From Agrypnia vestita (taxonomy: Eukaryota > Arthropoda > Insecta > Trichoptera > Phryganeidae): DNA of 64,000 nucleotides. The translations under genes and the position numbers were made by a program. Positions 33,690-45,343 of the stretch are shown here, in pieces. Below the pieces are notes generated by a model that was not told the origin of the DNA, ran no database searches, and worked only from the letters and a program-made list of their open reading frames with translations. The stretch's first letter is position 1; each line of letters opens with the position of its first letter. The stretch is from assembly GCA_016648135.1 (NCBI GenBank), contig JADDOH010002067.1, positions 124,001-188,000 of the forward strand, in the 5' to 3' direction.

Positions 33690-35562
33690 TCATTGTGGAA
33701 TAGATGCCAAGAGTCTGGCAATAGCCTCTGGGATGGGGGGCGGGGTGGGCAGATGTTTTCCGATTGGCTGGAAACCATTTTCATCAGCGATATAATCGAC
33801 TCGATACAGCACGTTGTCTGGACCGACATACTCGTAAAATCCTGTGGCCTTGATGCCTTCTTGATCGGTATTAACGTTCAACAGCCTTCCTTCTTCTTCC
33901 GCCTTTATATTGTTCTCGGTTTCATAGTTGTAGTGATAGGACTCCGGGAGGATCTCTGTGTCCTGGCTCAGGATGCGGCTCTGAGCCTCGGGGTTGGAAG
34001 AACTTTGTTGCGAAAATTGCTGCTTCACGTTGAATCCGCTCTTCTTATTAAACTGCGGGGACACATTGCTGGATGCGCTTACGATATTAGGGTTGTAGAA
34101 TTTACCGCTGAGCTTCGGAGGCTGCAGAACAAAGTTCTTTGCAAAATTTTTGCTGAAAATAAATTAATTTATGTAACAAAGTTGTTGGCTTCCCAAAGTG
34201 ACTCAAAAAAGTCCAAAATATAATTTTTAAAAGTCTTTAAAAATAAATATGTTTTTCTCGTGTAGATAAATTATAAATTATCTTTACAAGACCTCTTTTA
34301 ATATATTTTTCAAATAAATTTTATCGTTTTAATTGATATCTAAACCAAAATATGAAAATGTATACTGCAGTTGTCCTTAAAGATAACGAAATTACTTTTT
34401 TATAAGATGTCATATATTTTAATTACCTTTTCCCGAAACCAAACATTACTATCGCATTCTCGCCTAGTAATTTTTAATATTAAATGTTCTACTTTCCAGT
34501 AATTTTTAGTGAAAACAATATTAGATTATTCTAAAACTTAAGTGAATTTCTTCAATAAATTCACAATTAGGAAACACACGAAAATCCATTAACCTCATAA
34601 TAAAATTCAATTCGGCATTTCTACATGTATCTACTTATATTCGCGTAGAATGCAACAAAAATTCAAATTTTTCAAAAGAATGTTGTTAAAGTTTCAAATT
34701 CAAATCAAATTCTGTTGAAAAAATATTTAATTTATCTACCTAAGTCAGATGCCGTCACATTTCTATCTACAAATGTCATATAATGAATAGTTTCAAAACT
34801 GATTTTATTTAAATGATTTAAAATTCACTTTGCCTTGAGACAGATATCTGACTGATTTACACAACTGACCAACATTTTTTGTATTTTATTTTATTATGTT
34901 GAAAATTTGAATGATTCCGAATAAATTATTCCGTTGGAAACTGCAAGCTTATTTTTTTTTTAAATTATAAAATTAGTGTATTATTACAATTTGATAGCTC
35001 CAGGGATAATTTTTCCTTCCCTGTCGGCGTGGTAGGAACCGTCGTCCCCACCGTATTTCTCTGGATGATAGCTACCATCGTCTTCAGCAGACACTGCCAC
35101 CACCAACGCCAAACATGCCAATATCACCTAGAAATTTGAAAAAAATATATAAATAATAACCCTTAATGTAAAAAAATCTTTATTGTATTCAAAACTCTCT
35201 GTAGTAGACGATGTTGTGGTCTTGAAAGCTTCTGAAGAAATTTGTTGGAAAATCAGACAAAAAATAGTTAACTCCAAATAATTATGATATTAATGCAGTT
35301 GTTTACGCTTAACAGCAGTGTTCCGTAAGTAGCGACGTACTATTGATTTGTATATATTTTTTAAACGTAGATTTACAATTAAAAACGCATTAAAATAAAT
35401 AACATGTAATATTTATCTAATAGATAAACACATATTATTTTTAAACCTCAAAAATGTTGAAACATCACAGTTGAAAGCAAATAATTTTGCCCTTACGTTG
35501 AAAAGTATAATATACATATGAATGCACTTTTATCACATAGAAGGACTCACCACAAACTTCAT
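33690..35562 (-). CDS. RR-1 larval cuticular protein, 3 exons
   Basis: Exons on the - strand: 35551-35562 (MKFV), 34988-35127 and 33690-34152, giving 204 residues. Residues 1-18 form a signal peptide (MKFVVILACLALVVAVSA). Acidic glycine/tyrosine motifs follow (EDDGSYHPEKYGGDDGSYHA), then a Ser/Gln-rich linker. The Rebers-Riddiford domain lies at about 123-190: [39 protein letters not shown], then KHLPTPPPIPEAI, the standard RR-1 ending. It should bind chitin in flexible cuticle. Exon 1 has a clean GTGAGT donor. The second junction uses GTAATA/TTTTCAG in phase 2, the same phase as in the two other cuticle genes, which supports it despite the weak donor. If that intron were retained, an in-frame TAA directly inside it would give a 51-residue peptide. 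Two adjacent genes rather than one is the alternative. Confidence 0.8.
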
Positions 35563-35605
35563 TATAGTTTCTAACAAATTGAACTAACAATCACACACCT
35601 CTTCA

Positions 35606-35644
35606 ACGAATGATGACTATTCTGAAATAAGTCTGCTTTATATA
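35606..35644 (-). promoter_or_regulatory. core promoter: TATA box and possible initiator
   Basis: On the - strand TATATAAA (35637-35644) is followed about 30 bases downstream by ATCATTC (near 35606-35612). The ATG lies about 45 bases further. Same layout as the other cuticle genes. Confidence 0.65.
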
Positions 35645-35659
35645 ACTTGATTAGGTAAA

Positions 35660-37720
35660 TTTTTGAATTAATTTTCAAGGTATCTCACCAAAAAAAAACG
35701 ACATCATTAAAATATGTAGCATCAAAATGTCCCATACGAACGGATGTGGGCTGAAGTGGCATTTGCGTAAACTTTGATTACAGGGTGTATTTAATATTCT
35801 TAGCAATTTTTTGCGATCGATTAAGTTTTATCACAAATATTAATCTTCCAGGAAAGAAGCACACGAGGTAAATGTAACAGATATTGTTTTTAAATATATG
35901 TATATGTTTATTTGTTTTAATTATTATTTTTGATGTGGTTCTCTACTAGATGCCTGCAAGGGTGCTTTTCTTAATGAAATATTGCACAAAGAGTCCTTAG
36001 ATCTTTTGAATCGAGAGAAACGGTATACTTCGTATATACCATCGTATATCGATTAATTCAAAGTTATGTAATTTTTTCTAAGTTATATATATATATAACA
36101 CCAAACTATTAAATGAGTGAATGAATATTTCAGCGCGACAAAATAAATAAGTTTGCTAAGCAGAAGAGCACCTTCTGGGCTATTTTATCGAGTGGTTTGA
36201 GTTGTCTGGCTGGTTTTGATTGACTTTTTGTTGATGTTTCCGGTGATTTTTGGGTCCATCATCAGGAATGACATCAATGGCGTCGAAGTTGCCACTGCGT
36301 ATCCTACTGTTTTCAAAATACACGGTAGAATAACCCATAAAACTTGATATATTGAATGGCCAATGGACGATTTAAGTAAATAATTAGAAAAAAAACATTT
36401 AGAATGTGCTCTATAAATCGTAATAATCTGCTGTATAAAATATAGTATATCATTATTTAGTATATATTATTATAATACAGTATATTTTTATTATAAGTAT
36501 ATCAAAGAGGGACAAGTTGGAAGAAGAAGGGATTTTTTATGAAAATGTGAAAATGAAAATATTACTAAGATTTACCTTATTTTCTTGTCTAACAATCTCC
36601 TCTAGAGCAACAACACTATCCGATTGATTCTTTATACACTAGTTATAACCCGTCAAATGACGTACTTTTACGTATTTGAATTTCAGCTATACATTATTTA
36701 GTAGTTATTTTGTCCTAGGGTTATATAAATCAAAAAACATTTTTCTAAAATATTGTCCCTGGAGTTTGACTGTGAGAGTGAGTGAGAGGTAGATGAAAGA
36801 GAGGAAAAAAATTAAATTATAATAATTAGAATGAATGGACACGAACTTAATCGGAGCACCGTTCTTTAATTCACACTAATTTTCGTAATTCGCACTAATT
36901 ATTACTAGTGGAACACTTTATTCGCGCTGTCTGCTGATCTCTTGTTGGTTTCGCTTTCTATGGCGTTAACCTGCTGTCAAAGATAACTGACTCGCGCGCG
37001 CTTTCATCGCTTCTATATATAAATATTAGTTCGCGATGCAATGAGAATGTTCGACCAGTTTTTTCCATATTTCTAGTGATGTATGGTTTCTTCGAGAATA
37101 GTTTACTTGATTCTAGATTCATAAACCTCGATAATGCGCAGTTACCATCGTTTTGAGACTCTCATGACAATATGTTAGAAATTTTTATTTTTTAATAGTT
37201 CTTTGTGAATGCCTATATTTTTGGTCAACGTGCAAGTGTTCTCTAAAAGTGCACATTGCTATAGTTTATTACTATATAGAGAATTTTTTATTTTAGATTA
37301 CCTGACATCGATTTTCATGATGATCCTGGAAATGATATTCTTCAATCAAGTATAATGTGTGGAAAAATAATAAAAAGAGTTATAAAAAGGTAAGTATATA
37401 ATGAGTGAAATTTAAGAAAATTTATCATGTCATTCAAATTTTGTGAAAAAAGTTTAATAACCTAATCTTTTGTTAAAATATGTTATTTTTATTTTTATTT
37501 CGTGTTTTATTATGTGTTTAGTGCTAATTTATTATGTTTAACATTATTAAAAACCATTTTCTAACCTGCTTTGTTTTGAACTCATCTACTCGTGATATAT
37601 CTATTGTGATATATCAATTATTTAATGAAAATCGAGGTTATGCATTTAAAATATAAATACTTTGTAATATATGAAAAGATTGTTTCATTTAAAATATAGC
37701 CATTTCCGTCATAATTCCTT
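35660..37720. other. intergenic stretch
   Basis: No gene recognised. It holds the hammerhead-like motif at 36235-36268 and a GC-richer patch at 36930-37010 with CGCGCGCGC that resembles 6215-6230. The remainder is AT-rich. Confidence 0.5.
36235..36268 (-). ncRNA. hammerhead-like motif
   Basis: On the - strand CTGATGA (36259-36265), a spacer with weak pairing, then GAAACATC (36233-36240). The triplet after the A would be AUC. Helix III and helix II are poor, so this is probably a decayed copy. Confidence 0.45.
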
Positions 37721-37723
37721 TTA

Positions 37724-38391
37724 GCGCTTGTTCAGACACAGCGGGAACCGTGCCGATTCAGAATCGCATGAGATCCGTGCGGGTCTCATTTACCTAGGTT
37801 TGTATGTGATCGTTCACACACAACCGCTAGAAAATAGACCCGCACGGCGCCCGCACGATTCTATTACTATGGGGTCTTACGAGAGCGTTCAGTCGCGTTG
37901 CGGGCACCGCACGGTTTCATGTCACAGCAGGAGCACGCGTGGATTATATTCTCTTTTCTCTGGTAATGGATCGCTTTGACACTGAATTTTTTATTGATGA
38001 AGTGGAGAAAAGACCTGTAATATGGTAGAAAAGACCTGTAATAGTGTGAGGATTACTCAAATATGCCAAGAACCAAGCTTGACAGGAGTTGGTGGAGATA
38101 TTTGGAAATGGTGGAAAAAAAGAGTATTTTAGAGAAGTAGGTATTTATTCACCAAAAATGAACTGACAGAATGATATTTATGTGTCTTGCCATGGAACAC
38201 GGCCGTCGTTAACAAAGTAATGAGCGAATATATCTCTGATATTCAAAGATGGAGAACGGCACCAGAACTGTCAAACTGACGTTTATTTTCGCGAGCACAA
38301 ATCGCTTATTAACCGCGGCTGTGTGAACAGATGACACAAATCGCGTGTTTTGAAACGCGATTCTGAAACTGAACGGTTCCCGCTCAAGCGC
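37724..38391. mobile_element. PIF/Harbinger-like element with MADF-like relic
   Basis: Ends GCGCTTG and CAAGCGC are flanked by TTA on both sides (37721-37723, 38392-38394), the PIF/Harbinger target duplication. Subterminal GCGGGAACCGT and CAGAATCGC blocks also appear inverted on the other side. Inside, an ATG near 37964 starts MDRFDTEFFIDEVEKRPVIW, which resembles the opening helix of a MADF DNA-binding domain, the type of second protein some Harbinger elements encode. The frame breaks soon after. No transposase remains. Confidence 0.75.
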
Positions 38392-38669
38392 TTAAGCTTC
38401 GATTCTATCCGTCATTTATATTAATATTTTAGAATAACTTTACACCTATTTTTTCCAAATCGTCATAATTCACCAAAGTAGAAGAGATTGATATTTTAAG
38501 AAATGTTTAAATTTTTCTTTTGTGTTAATTTTATTTTATTAAATAAGTAATGAAATATTTTGAAATGGGCGAAAAAAAGTATTTTAAATTAGTAACTTTG
38601 TAGTTTTTAAAATATTTATATGAAACTACGAAATTTATTCGAGTTTGTATAAAAAATATTGATTCATTT

Positions 38670-38790
38670 TTTATTTATTTATATTTTATGGGAAACCAAC
38701 AGCTAACAATAATTAAATAAATACAAAGAATGTAAAATATAAAAGCCAATTATAGGTTTTCACTGGTAATCAAATGCAGAATAGAGACAG
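38670..38790. repeat. dispersed repeat fragment (TTTATGGGAAACCAACAGC)
   Basis: A block with TTATTTATT, GGGAAACCAACAGC, AGCCAATTATAGG and TTTTCAC is matched at 49935-50035 (GGAAGACCAACAGC, GGCCAATTACAGG, TCTCCAC). Class not determined. Confidence 0.6.
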
Positions 38791-38804
38791 CCCGTAAAGT
38801 ATAT

Positions 38805-39312
38805 ATGATGAAAAGTCTACTCTGTAATGACGACTTAAACTTGAAGCTCAGACAGAGATTGATCAAATGCTATGTATGGTCAGTTCTACTTTACGGTGTT
38901 GAAGCATGGACGCTGAAGGCGACTACTCTAAATCGCCTAGAGGCGTTCGAAATGTGGATACATCGTAAAATGTTATGGATATCTTGGACTGACATGACTA
39001 GTAATGTTGAAGTTTTACGTAGAGCAAATACAAACAGACAGTTACTCAACATAGTAAAGTAAAATTTCATATTTTGGTCATATAATGAGAGGCAAAAAAT
39101 ACTCCATCCTTCAGCTCGTCATGAAGGGGAAGAATGAGGGTCGCAGAGGGGTCGGAAGGAGGCGGCATTCCTGGCTTCGAAACATCCGAGAGTGGATCGG
39201 GATAAGAAGTGTGGAAGAGCTGTTCCGCACTGCCCTGGACAGGAAAACTTTCTCCCAGACGATCACCGACTTCGGGGGGACCCGACAGGGTACATGAAGA
39301 AGAAGAATTGAT
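38805..39312 (+). mobile_element. RTE-like non-LTR retrotransposon, RT C-terminus and (GAA)n tail
   Basis: Frame one (38805-39062) reads LRQRLIKCYVWSVLLYGVEA, then WTLKATTLNRLEAFEMWIHR and KMLWISWTDMTSNVEVLRRA. After a frameshift near 39063, frame two (39085-39297) reads YSILQLVMKGKNEGRRGVGR and RRHSWLRNIREWIG. This order is typical of RTE-type reverse transcriptase ends. It finishes in ATGAAGAAGAAGAA. 5' truncated, one frameshift, no endonuclease. Confidence 0.85.
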
Positions 39313-39489
39313 TCTGATTTAAACTTTAACTTAAATATTTGGATTGTTGATACAACAGAACGAACGTTATAATTTTACAAAAATGGTATGAAAATTCACG
39401 TGTATTTACCAATAGGTGCGTGTATTGCCTACAGTTCATGGTTACAATCATTTCTTTAGTACATCGGGAGATACCTGAGCTACAACAAA

Positions 39490-40015
39490 TTTCCATCTTC
39501 TTCTTCGTCCTCTTCCTTGCACGGTCCCAACTCATTGCCTGTTGGGTTGGGGGGGGGAGAGCTGTTGGGGTCGGTTCTTCTCGTTCTCAGGCTATATCTT
39601 CTTCGGTTCTGGGTATCGCTTTGACTGTCGATGAAGTTCCATAGATATTGCCTGCTTCACTGTGTGGTCGGGTGGTCTCCGTCTTATGTGCCCATAGCAT
39701 ATTACCATCTCAACTGTCGTTCCTCTAGCTTACTTTTTTATGTCCGTGACGCCCAGGCTACCACGAATGCGTGAACTTTTAATCCTATATTTTACTGTTA
39801 TCTGAGCATTCGCATTTCTACTGTTTCGAGTTGCCTAGAGTAGGAGTTATACATAGTCCAGAATTCGGAGCCATATATTATCGTGGGTCTAACAATAGTC
39901 TAGTATATCTTTCCTTTAAGTTTTATGGGCAATTTCGGGTCACACAAGATTCCTGTTACGGATCTAAATTTCATCCATCCCCCACCTATTCTATTGTCAA
40001 CATCCGCTGCATTTA
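39490..40015 (-). mobile_element. decayed non-LTR retrotransposon end, - strand
   Basis: On the - strand, broken frames show TVEMRMLR and KLEERQLRW-type phrases, as in reverse-transcriptase C-termini, with a GAA-rich tail at 39495-39515 (as CTTCTTCTTCG on the + strand). It is related to 17561-18060. The open + strand frames across it are antisense. Confidence 0.65.
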
Positions 40016-40384
40016 AAAGTTAAAATGTGTATAAAAATTGTGGTAGTCATTGAAAATCACTGAAAATTGTGAGTTTACTAGTTTGAAATACTAACCGTTA
40101 AAAATCTATCTATATAATATTTCAATGTTAACGTAAATGTTCATGCATTTTCATTGACGTATCAAAGTACCTACTGTAAAAAAATTACCTACTGAACGAT
40201 ATTGAGTTAAAATTAAAAAAAAAAATGTTTTCATTTTACACTTTAACTAGATAATGTATGTAACAGATTTTATTATGAATAAAAAGTTCTAAATTTAATT
40301 TCCAATGCACAAACATTGCCCTACTAGCCAACATTAATTCGCGTTTTTGTTAAGCTGTAATATGTTATATTTATAGTATATTTT

Positions 40385-40560
40385 TGGCGGTCCACGAAGA
40401 GGCGGCGGTAGCAACATGCGTTGAGCGGCCGGTTCGGGTTTTCTGGCCCGGGGTTCTAGCCCCATCTCCGGTCATTTCATTTGTTTTTTTAGTCGTGAAT
40501 TTGAACTATATCACGGATCTTACACGAAGCTACGGACGGACAGACAGACGGACGGACTGA
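40385..40560 (+). mobile_element. candidate tRNA-like SINE of a different type
   Basis: GC-rich head with GGCGGTAGCAACATGCG in A-box position and GGGGTTCTAGCCCC as a B box, then an AT-rich body and a GACGGACAGACAGACGGACG stretch (40535-40555). Unlike the three other SINEs in wording. The tRNA origin is an inference from the B box. Confidence 0.45.
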
Positions 40561-40599
40561 TGAACGGATAACGAAATTATTATGTTCAATTAGTATCTA

Positions 40600-41470
40600 A
40601 TTATTCATAATTGATGTATTTTACGTATGCATTTTAGGTGAGGTGGGGAAAGGTCGGGTTACTGTTAGTGCACTCTTTGATAAGTGCCTTTAACTTGTGG
40701 ATAAAAAAATTCGCTGGAACGCTATGTGGGGTGGGGGACTGCAGGCAGACAGGCGAGGGTTCTAAGAGGGTTTTAACGATTATATTTAAGTACAAGTACA
40801 AAATTAAGAAAAGTCAGCCTGTACACAGAGAAGATGACTTGGAATGCCATCACGGAGATGGAAGAAATATTCAATAGGAATAAATTTTTGATGCCAGTAT
40901 GACCGAGTATTCTCCATATATCACTTTTATTACGAAATGAGACTACATTAAAGACGTGCCCAAATTATGCTAATCGCGGCAGATTTATCTCGTAATGTAT
41001 TGAAAATATATCGCTGAATACATTTATCAAACGTTGTGGTATTAAGGAAATTTTCTCGACATCATTGTTTTTTGTTTTTTGGCAGAAAATTCTCTGTGGG
41101 ATTTATTTATTTCGACGTTTTGCAAAACATTTTTTTGCACTTAAAATAGACCAATTGAATAGATTGACATTTACCGAATTCAGGTGTGCACACGTAGAAA
41201 AATACAAAAAGAGAAGAAATTCTTATTTCGTCATACTTCATAAATAAAATCAAGGGGTTGCTGAATGTTAGGTAATTGTAAGATTATTATAAAAATGTCA
41301 TATTATATATTTGTGGTAAACCTATATGAAAATAAAAATCACTCCAGACACTTTTTTTAATATTACCTACCTACATGTTATTTTATTCTAGTATATTTAA
41401 ACTTATTAATACATCAATTTTATTCGCTGTGCCTCTCCAAAAAGAGACTAACTCTTACGCTTGCCCTTAA
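40600..41470. other. intergenic stretch
   Basis: Open frames at 40638-40877 and 41065-41247 show no motif and no sensible composition. Nothing else recognised. Confidence 0.45.
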
Positions 41471-41477
41471 TAAATTA

Positions 41478-41650
41478 CCAACTCTTAGTCAAATGGGTAT
41501 GACACTGGCTTCTCATTCCGGAGGTTTTTATTTCGATTCCGGTGAGGTCACACCTTTATCCGTGTGATTTACAGAAGTATGGGAGATTATGTGATGTATT
41601 TCGCTGCAGTAATTAGAGTTCATTGTTTATTGTAGCTTTATTGTTAAAAA
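41478..41650 (+). mobile_element. tRNA-derived SINE, copy 3
   Basis: Reads TAGTCAAATGGGTATGACAC, TGGCTTCTCATTCCGGAGG, then TTTCGATTCCGGTGAGGTCA and a GTGTGATTTACAGAAG block, parallel to copies 1 and 2 in opposite orientation. The B box is slightly altered. Confidence 0.75.
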
Positions 41651-42420
41651 CAAAATAAAAATAATTTTCAATGATATATTCAATCCTTAAAGGTACATCT
41701 TTTTATTAATGTCCATTTTTTTAAGATCCAAATTTTAATTTTATTGAAAACGAATCTTATTGTGTTAAGATCACAGTTTTATATTATATAATACAATGAA
41801 GATGAATAAACTAGAAAGACTTACAGCAACTATGTTCATTTGAGACCTTATATGTACCTATAATGTAGTATTTTTGTAATGACATTGTTAATCCATTTTC
41901 CAATATGTCTCTATCAACTTTATACTATACAATGAATCTCAAAATCCTTTCAATAATACACTTAAAATGAAATTAATTATGATGTTAATGATGACCATTC
42001 ACGAAAGATTAGGTACATATTTGTCTCAATTTTTTCTTAATCTTAAATAGCCAACGCAGTGAAATCGTTAATTTTAGTTCTCTAGATTAGAAATTCTCGT
42101 GGTAATAATTTTTTCGATTGTCAGATTTTTTCTGTGTATATTTCTAATTTATTAACCCAATTAGTTTTGTTTTTGTTAGATAAAATATTTTCCTGGCTAA
42201 GTGGGTACACAAATACTTTAATAATGTACTACGTACATATACATATATACATATATAAAAATATATAGCATTTAAGGGTATTTGAAACATTTTATAACTG
42301 CACCCATGTACTTAATCATATTTAAAAATTAAGTAAATATTATTATTCTTATATTATTTTCAGAAATTATAATTTCTTTATGCATATATACATAAAAAAA
42401 AATATACATATTGATAGTAA

Positions 42421-42790
42421 GGTCAAAATATACAAGATATGCGTTCGACCTACTATGACATACGCTGTATAGACGTGGACTGACTCTGTCCGCACCAAAG
42501 GACTCCTCAGAATAACTGAAATGAATGTGCTGAGATCCATTACTGGAAAAACTGACCGTGTCCAAAATGAAGACATAAAAAACTTGCAAAATAGAGTCAT
42601 AGCACGATGGAGTAGATCCAAAAGGAGAATTGACAGTGACAGACTCGTGCATACAGCAGCAAATTAAATCCCCTCTGGACGACCAACGCCTACTGGGAAG
42701 ATCACCGAAAAGATGGAAGGATAGCGGGACCTCGTCATTCCAGGAGGTGTAGTTTTCTGTAGCATAGATCAACTAAAAGAAAAAGATGAA
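42421..42790 (+). mobile_element. non-LTR retrotransposon RT C-terminus, with stops
   Basis: The + strand reads YKICVRPTMTYAV, then a stop where Glu/Cys is usual, TWTDSVRTKGLLRITEMNVL, RSITGKTDRVQNEDIKNLQN and RVIARWSRSKRRIDSDRLVH, then (G)RPTPTGKITEKMEG. This is the characteristic C-terminal thumb and tail of RTE-like elements. At least three stops. A GA-rich 3' tail ends near 42800. Confidence 0.8.
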
Positions 42791-43389
42791 GAAGGAGATA
42801 ATTTTTCTATAATCCTGGCTACTTAACTACTGACACTAGTTAGGGCATTTCAATTTACTCAAACTATCGGTTTTTAAGGTATTGTTTTTATTAAAAAAAT
42901 ATTATGTACACGATCGAATGCGTGTATAATATAATCTTGCAGTAACATTGAGTGATTAATTATGAATACAAAAATTGACTAGACTATAAATCTCTACGAT
43001 TATCAAATAAACGTACAGAAGATTGGTATTTTGACATGATGATATTTCAAATGTCACTTCCATTCATTATATTATAGAAGCTGCCAGATTAAGTGACGAA
43101 ATAAAACAACGTAATAATCTCCCATGAATATTTAAATATTCTTTCGTGTAAATGTTCACCTAGTTGAGTTAGACCTAAAGTTTTAATATATACAGAAAAA
43201 TATAAATGTGGATGGAAAGATATTTTCTTGAATGATAGCGAAATAAACTTTGTGGTAACATTATTATTATTAATGCAGAGAAAATACTTATAGAACGATA
43301 ATCCTTGCTATTTGTATAATATTAGATTATCTGTATAATATTAGAAATAAGAAAATACCATTATATTAAATTAACGTTAATAATAAATT

Positions 43390-43572
43390 GGCAGAAGACT
43401 AAGGGGCCGTCTTAGGAGAACCTGGTGGAAATAGTTGGAGGACTGCTGCGAAGCGAGTTTGCAACTAAATTGGGCTGACGTAGAAAGCGAAGCCCAAGAT
43501 AGGAAAAATTGGAACCTCCCATGTGGTACAGGGATCTCGACCCAGTAGGTTAAGGGGTAGAAGAAGAAGATA
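43390..43572 (+). mobile_element. non-LTR retrotransposon extreme 3' coding end and (GAA)n tail
   Basis: The + strand reads GRRLRGRLRRTWWK, stop, LEDCCEASLQLNWADVESEA and QDRKNWNLPCGTGIS, equivalent to the ...RDRWR.. end of the same class of reverse transcriptases, followed by GGGTAGAAGAAGAAG. A different family from 42421-42790. Confidence 0.7.
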
Positions 43573-43717
43573 ATAATAAATTAAATATTGCAAATATGTA
43601 AATATTTTTTTGTAAATTTATTTTCTCAAGATTTCCAAATTACTTATTCAACTCCCTTTTTTATGTTTTGTTTATGATTATATCCATACTTCCAATTTAA
43701 AAAGAGTTCTTTGTATT

Positions 43718-43755
43718 CTGTTGAAGGGACCATTGCCCCCAAAACATGTTGAGTA
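43718..43755 (+). ncRNA. degenerate hammerhead-like motif
   Basis: CTGTTGAAGGGACCATTGCC, then CCCAAAACATGTT: a GGG/CCC stem followed by AAAACATGT and T, parallel to the 47340 copy but with CTGANGA altered. Probable old copy. Confidence 0.35.
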
Positions 43756-43911
43756 TTCAATAGTGATTTTAAACAAAACGTTTTCTCTTTATTATTGAAA
43801 ATATATTTGTATGATTCTAAAAGATTATAAACATTGTTCTGCATATTGAAATTCCTAATAGAACAGTATTTTAACGCAATTATATGTTTATTACCAACAA
43901 GTTAAATAAAA

Positions 43912-44010
43912 TTTATAAATAAATTTATTATCAAATAAATAAATTTATTATCAGATAAATAAATTTATTATCAAATAAATAAAATTAATATCAAATAAAT
44001 AAAATTTATT
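43912..44010. repeat. ~22-bp AT-rich tandem repeat x 4
   Basis: The phrase AAATAAATTTATTATCAAAT recurs four to five times with period 22, with minor variants (one CAGAT, one ATTAATATC). Confidence 0.85.
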
Positions 44011-44239
44011 GACCTTCGTGTAGAACCACTGGAGTTCATTTTTTTAATAGATCTCTTTCAAAAACCACTATTTCATCCGGCAGGATAATAAATAACTTAC
44101 AATCTTTGTCTTTACATATATATTTTTTAAAATTGTTTATTTTTGTAAAATATTTGTAATTCATATAAAATTATATATATTTTTAAAAATAATTCCACCA
44201 CCTGACAATATAATATATGAGTGTATTCAAAAAACGCTT

Positions 44240-44372
44240 CAACAATCAACAAGTTTGTATGATAATGTAGATCAGCCAAAACTTGTGTGCCAGGACAACA
44301 AATTGTGGCGCTCCATCCTCTTTCCCAACCCTCGCGGTGTAGCGGCGTGATGGTTGTTAGTTAGTTAAATAA
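44240..44372 (+). mobile_element. non-LTR retrotransposon 3' UTR with (TTAG)n tail
   Basis: Ends GCGGCGTGATGGTTGTTAGT followed by TAGTTAAAT, the same 3' end as 26785-27340 but on the + strand. The sequence GGCGCTCCATCCTC precedes it. No coding region. Confidence 0.6.
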
Positions 44373-44477
44373 AACATATTTCATCACACTTATATTATTT
44401 ATTCATATAGTCGGATACTTAAAATATTTATTGACATAAGATAATAATTTTATGTTTAGGATTAGATTTTTATCACC

Positions 44478-44517
44478 GTTAAGAAGGCAGTTATGGATTC
44501 CGAAACTGGTTGGTTAA
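44478..44517 (+). ncRNA. doubtful hammerhead-like relic
   Basis: GTTAAGAAGGCAG, spacer, CCGAAACTGGTTGG: the GAAAC-NGGTT end parallels the complete copy at 25873-25883, but CTGANGA and helix II are not preserved. Confidence 0.25.
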
Positions 44518-45283
44518 ATAAACACACTCAAGTGGTTGTATACAAAGTCAATGATACATTTGATTTAATCACGTTTAATCGGTAGGGAAAGAAGGTCCTG
44601 GAAGGGTATGTGTTGACCAACTCCAATCATAATGAAGCTATGAAAAGTGGCGTGCCACAAATGGATGATCTTTGGAAGAGTTTTTAACCCAACAATGAAA
44701 GGACACAAATTTTTATCTCTTATCTGACTCATCTGTAATTGATTTCGGATTGAGTGAATTATTTTAAGTTCACGGTTGGAACATTTAGACATTGAAAGCT
44801 GTTGATATCTTGTCACTCGCTAATGTTATGTTACTGTCCATTGTTGTCATATGTTGGAACTCGCGGGGACCTCTGGAGGTTATTTGCCTTCTAATTATTT
44901 GTTAAATGACAAATTTATTTTAAAGGCGAAAAATCTCATTATAAATAAATAGACTTGGTGTTCCAAAAAGTTAAATTTTTAGAACACGAGATTTGAGAAA
45001 TTTTTAGGTTTTTTGGTATTAAAAGTTGAAAAAAATATCACACAGTAAAACTACGTACATCCTCCTGATAAGATGAAGTCTATGCCAATGAGATTAGACA
45101 TTCGGGAAGACTAGAAATAGGGGAGTTTGTTTGGGTCAAAAGAATCCAGATTAAAAAAGTGTAACATAAACGAACAAGTCTCATTACCAAACGGGAATTA
45201 AGGATGTGTATATTGGAACCTTCGAGAGGATAATTTGAAATATAAAATGTTGGATTTTTAAATTGAATAATATAATTGCAATA

Positions 45284-45289
45284 TTTATT
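45284..45289 (-). promoter_or_regulatory. candidate polyadenylation signal of the LCP-30-like gene
   Basis: AATAAA on the - strand about 55 bases after the stop; another AATAAA overlaps the stop codon itself. Confidence 0.45.
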
Positions 45290-45343
45290 TATAAAATAGT
45301 CACAGGAACTTACGGTTTAATTATCATAAAAAATCACAATATT

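Noticed and set aside
33684..34223. 179-codon ORF on the + strand
   Set aside because: It is the antisense of the RR-1 exon 33690-34152, whose - strand translation has the full chitin-binding signature.
42329..42772. 147-codon - strand ORF
   Set aside because: Antisense of a reverse-transcriptase remnant that reads correctly on the + strand.
44478..44517. Additional intact hammerhead copy
   Set aside because: Only the GAAACTGGTT end resembles the family; CTGANGA and helix II are lacking, so it is listed as doubtful only.
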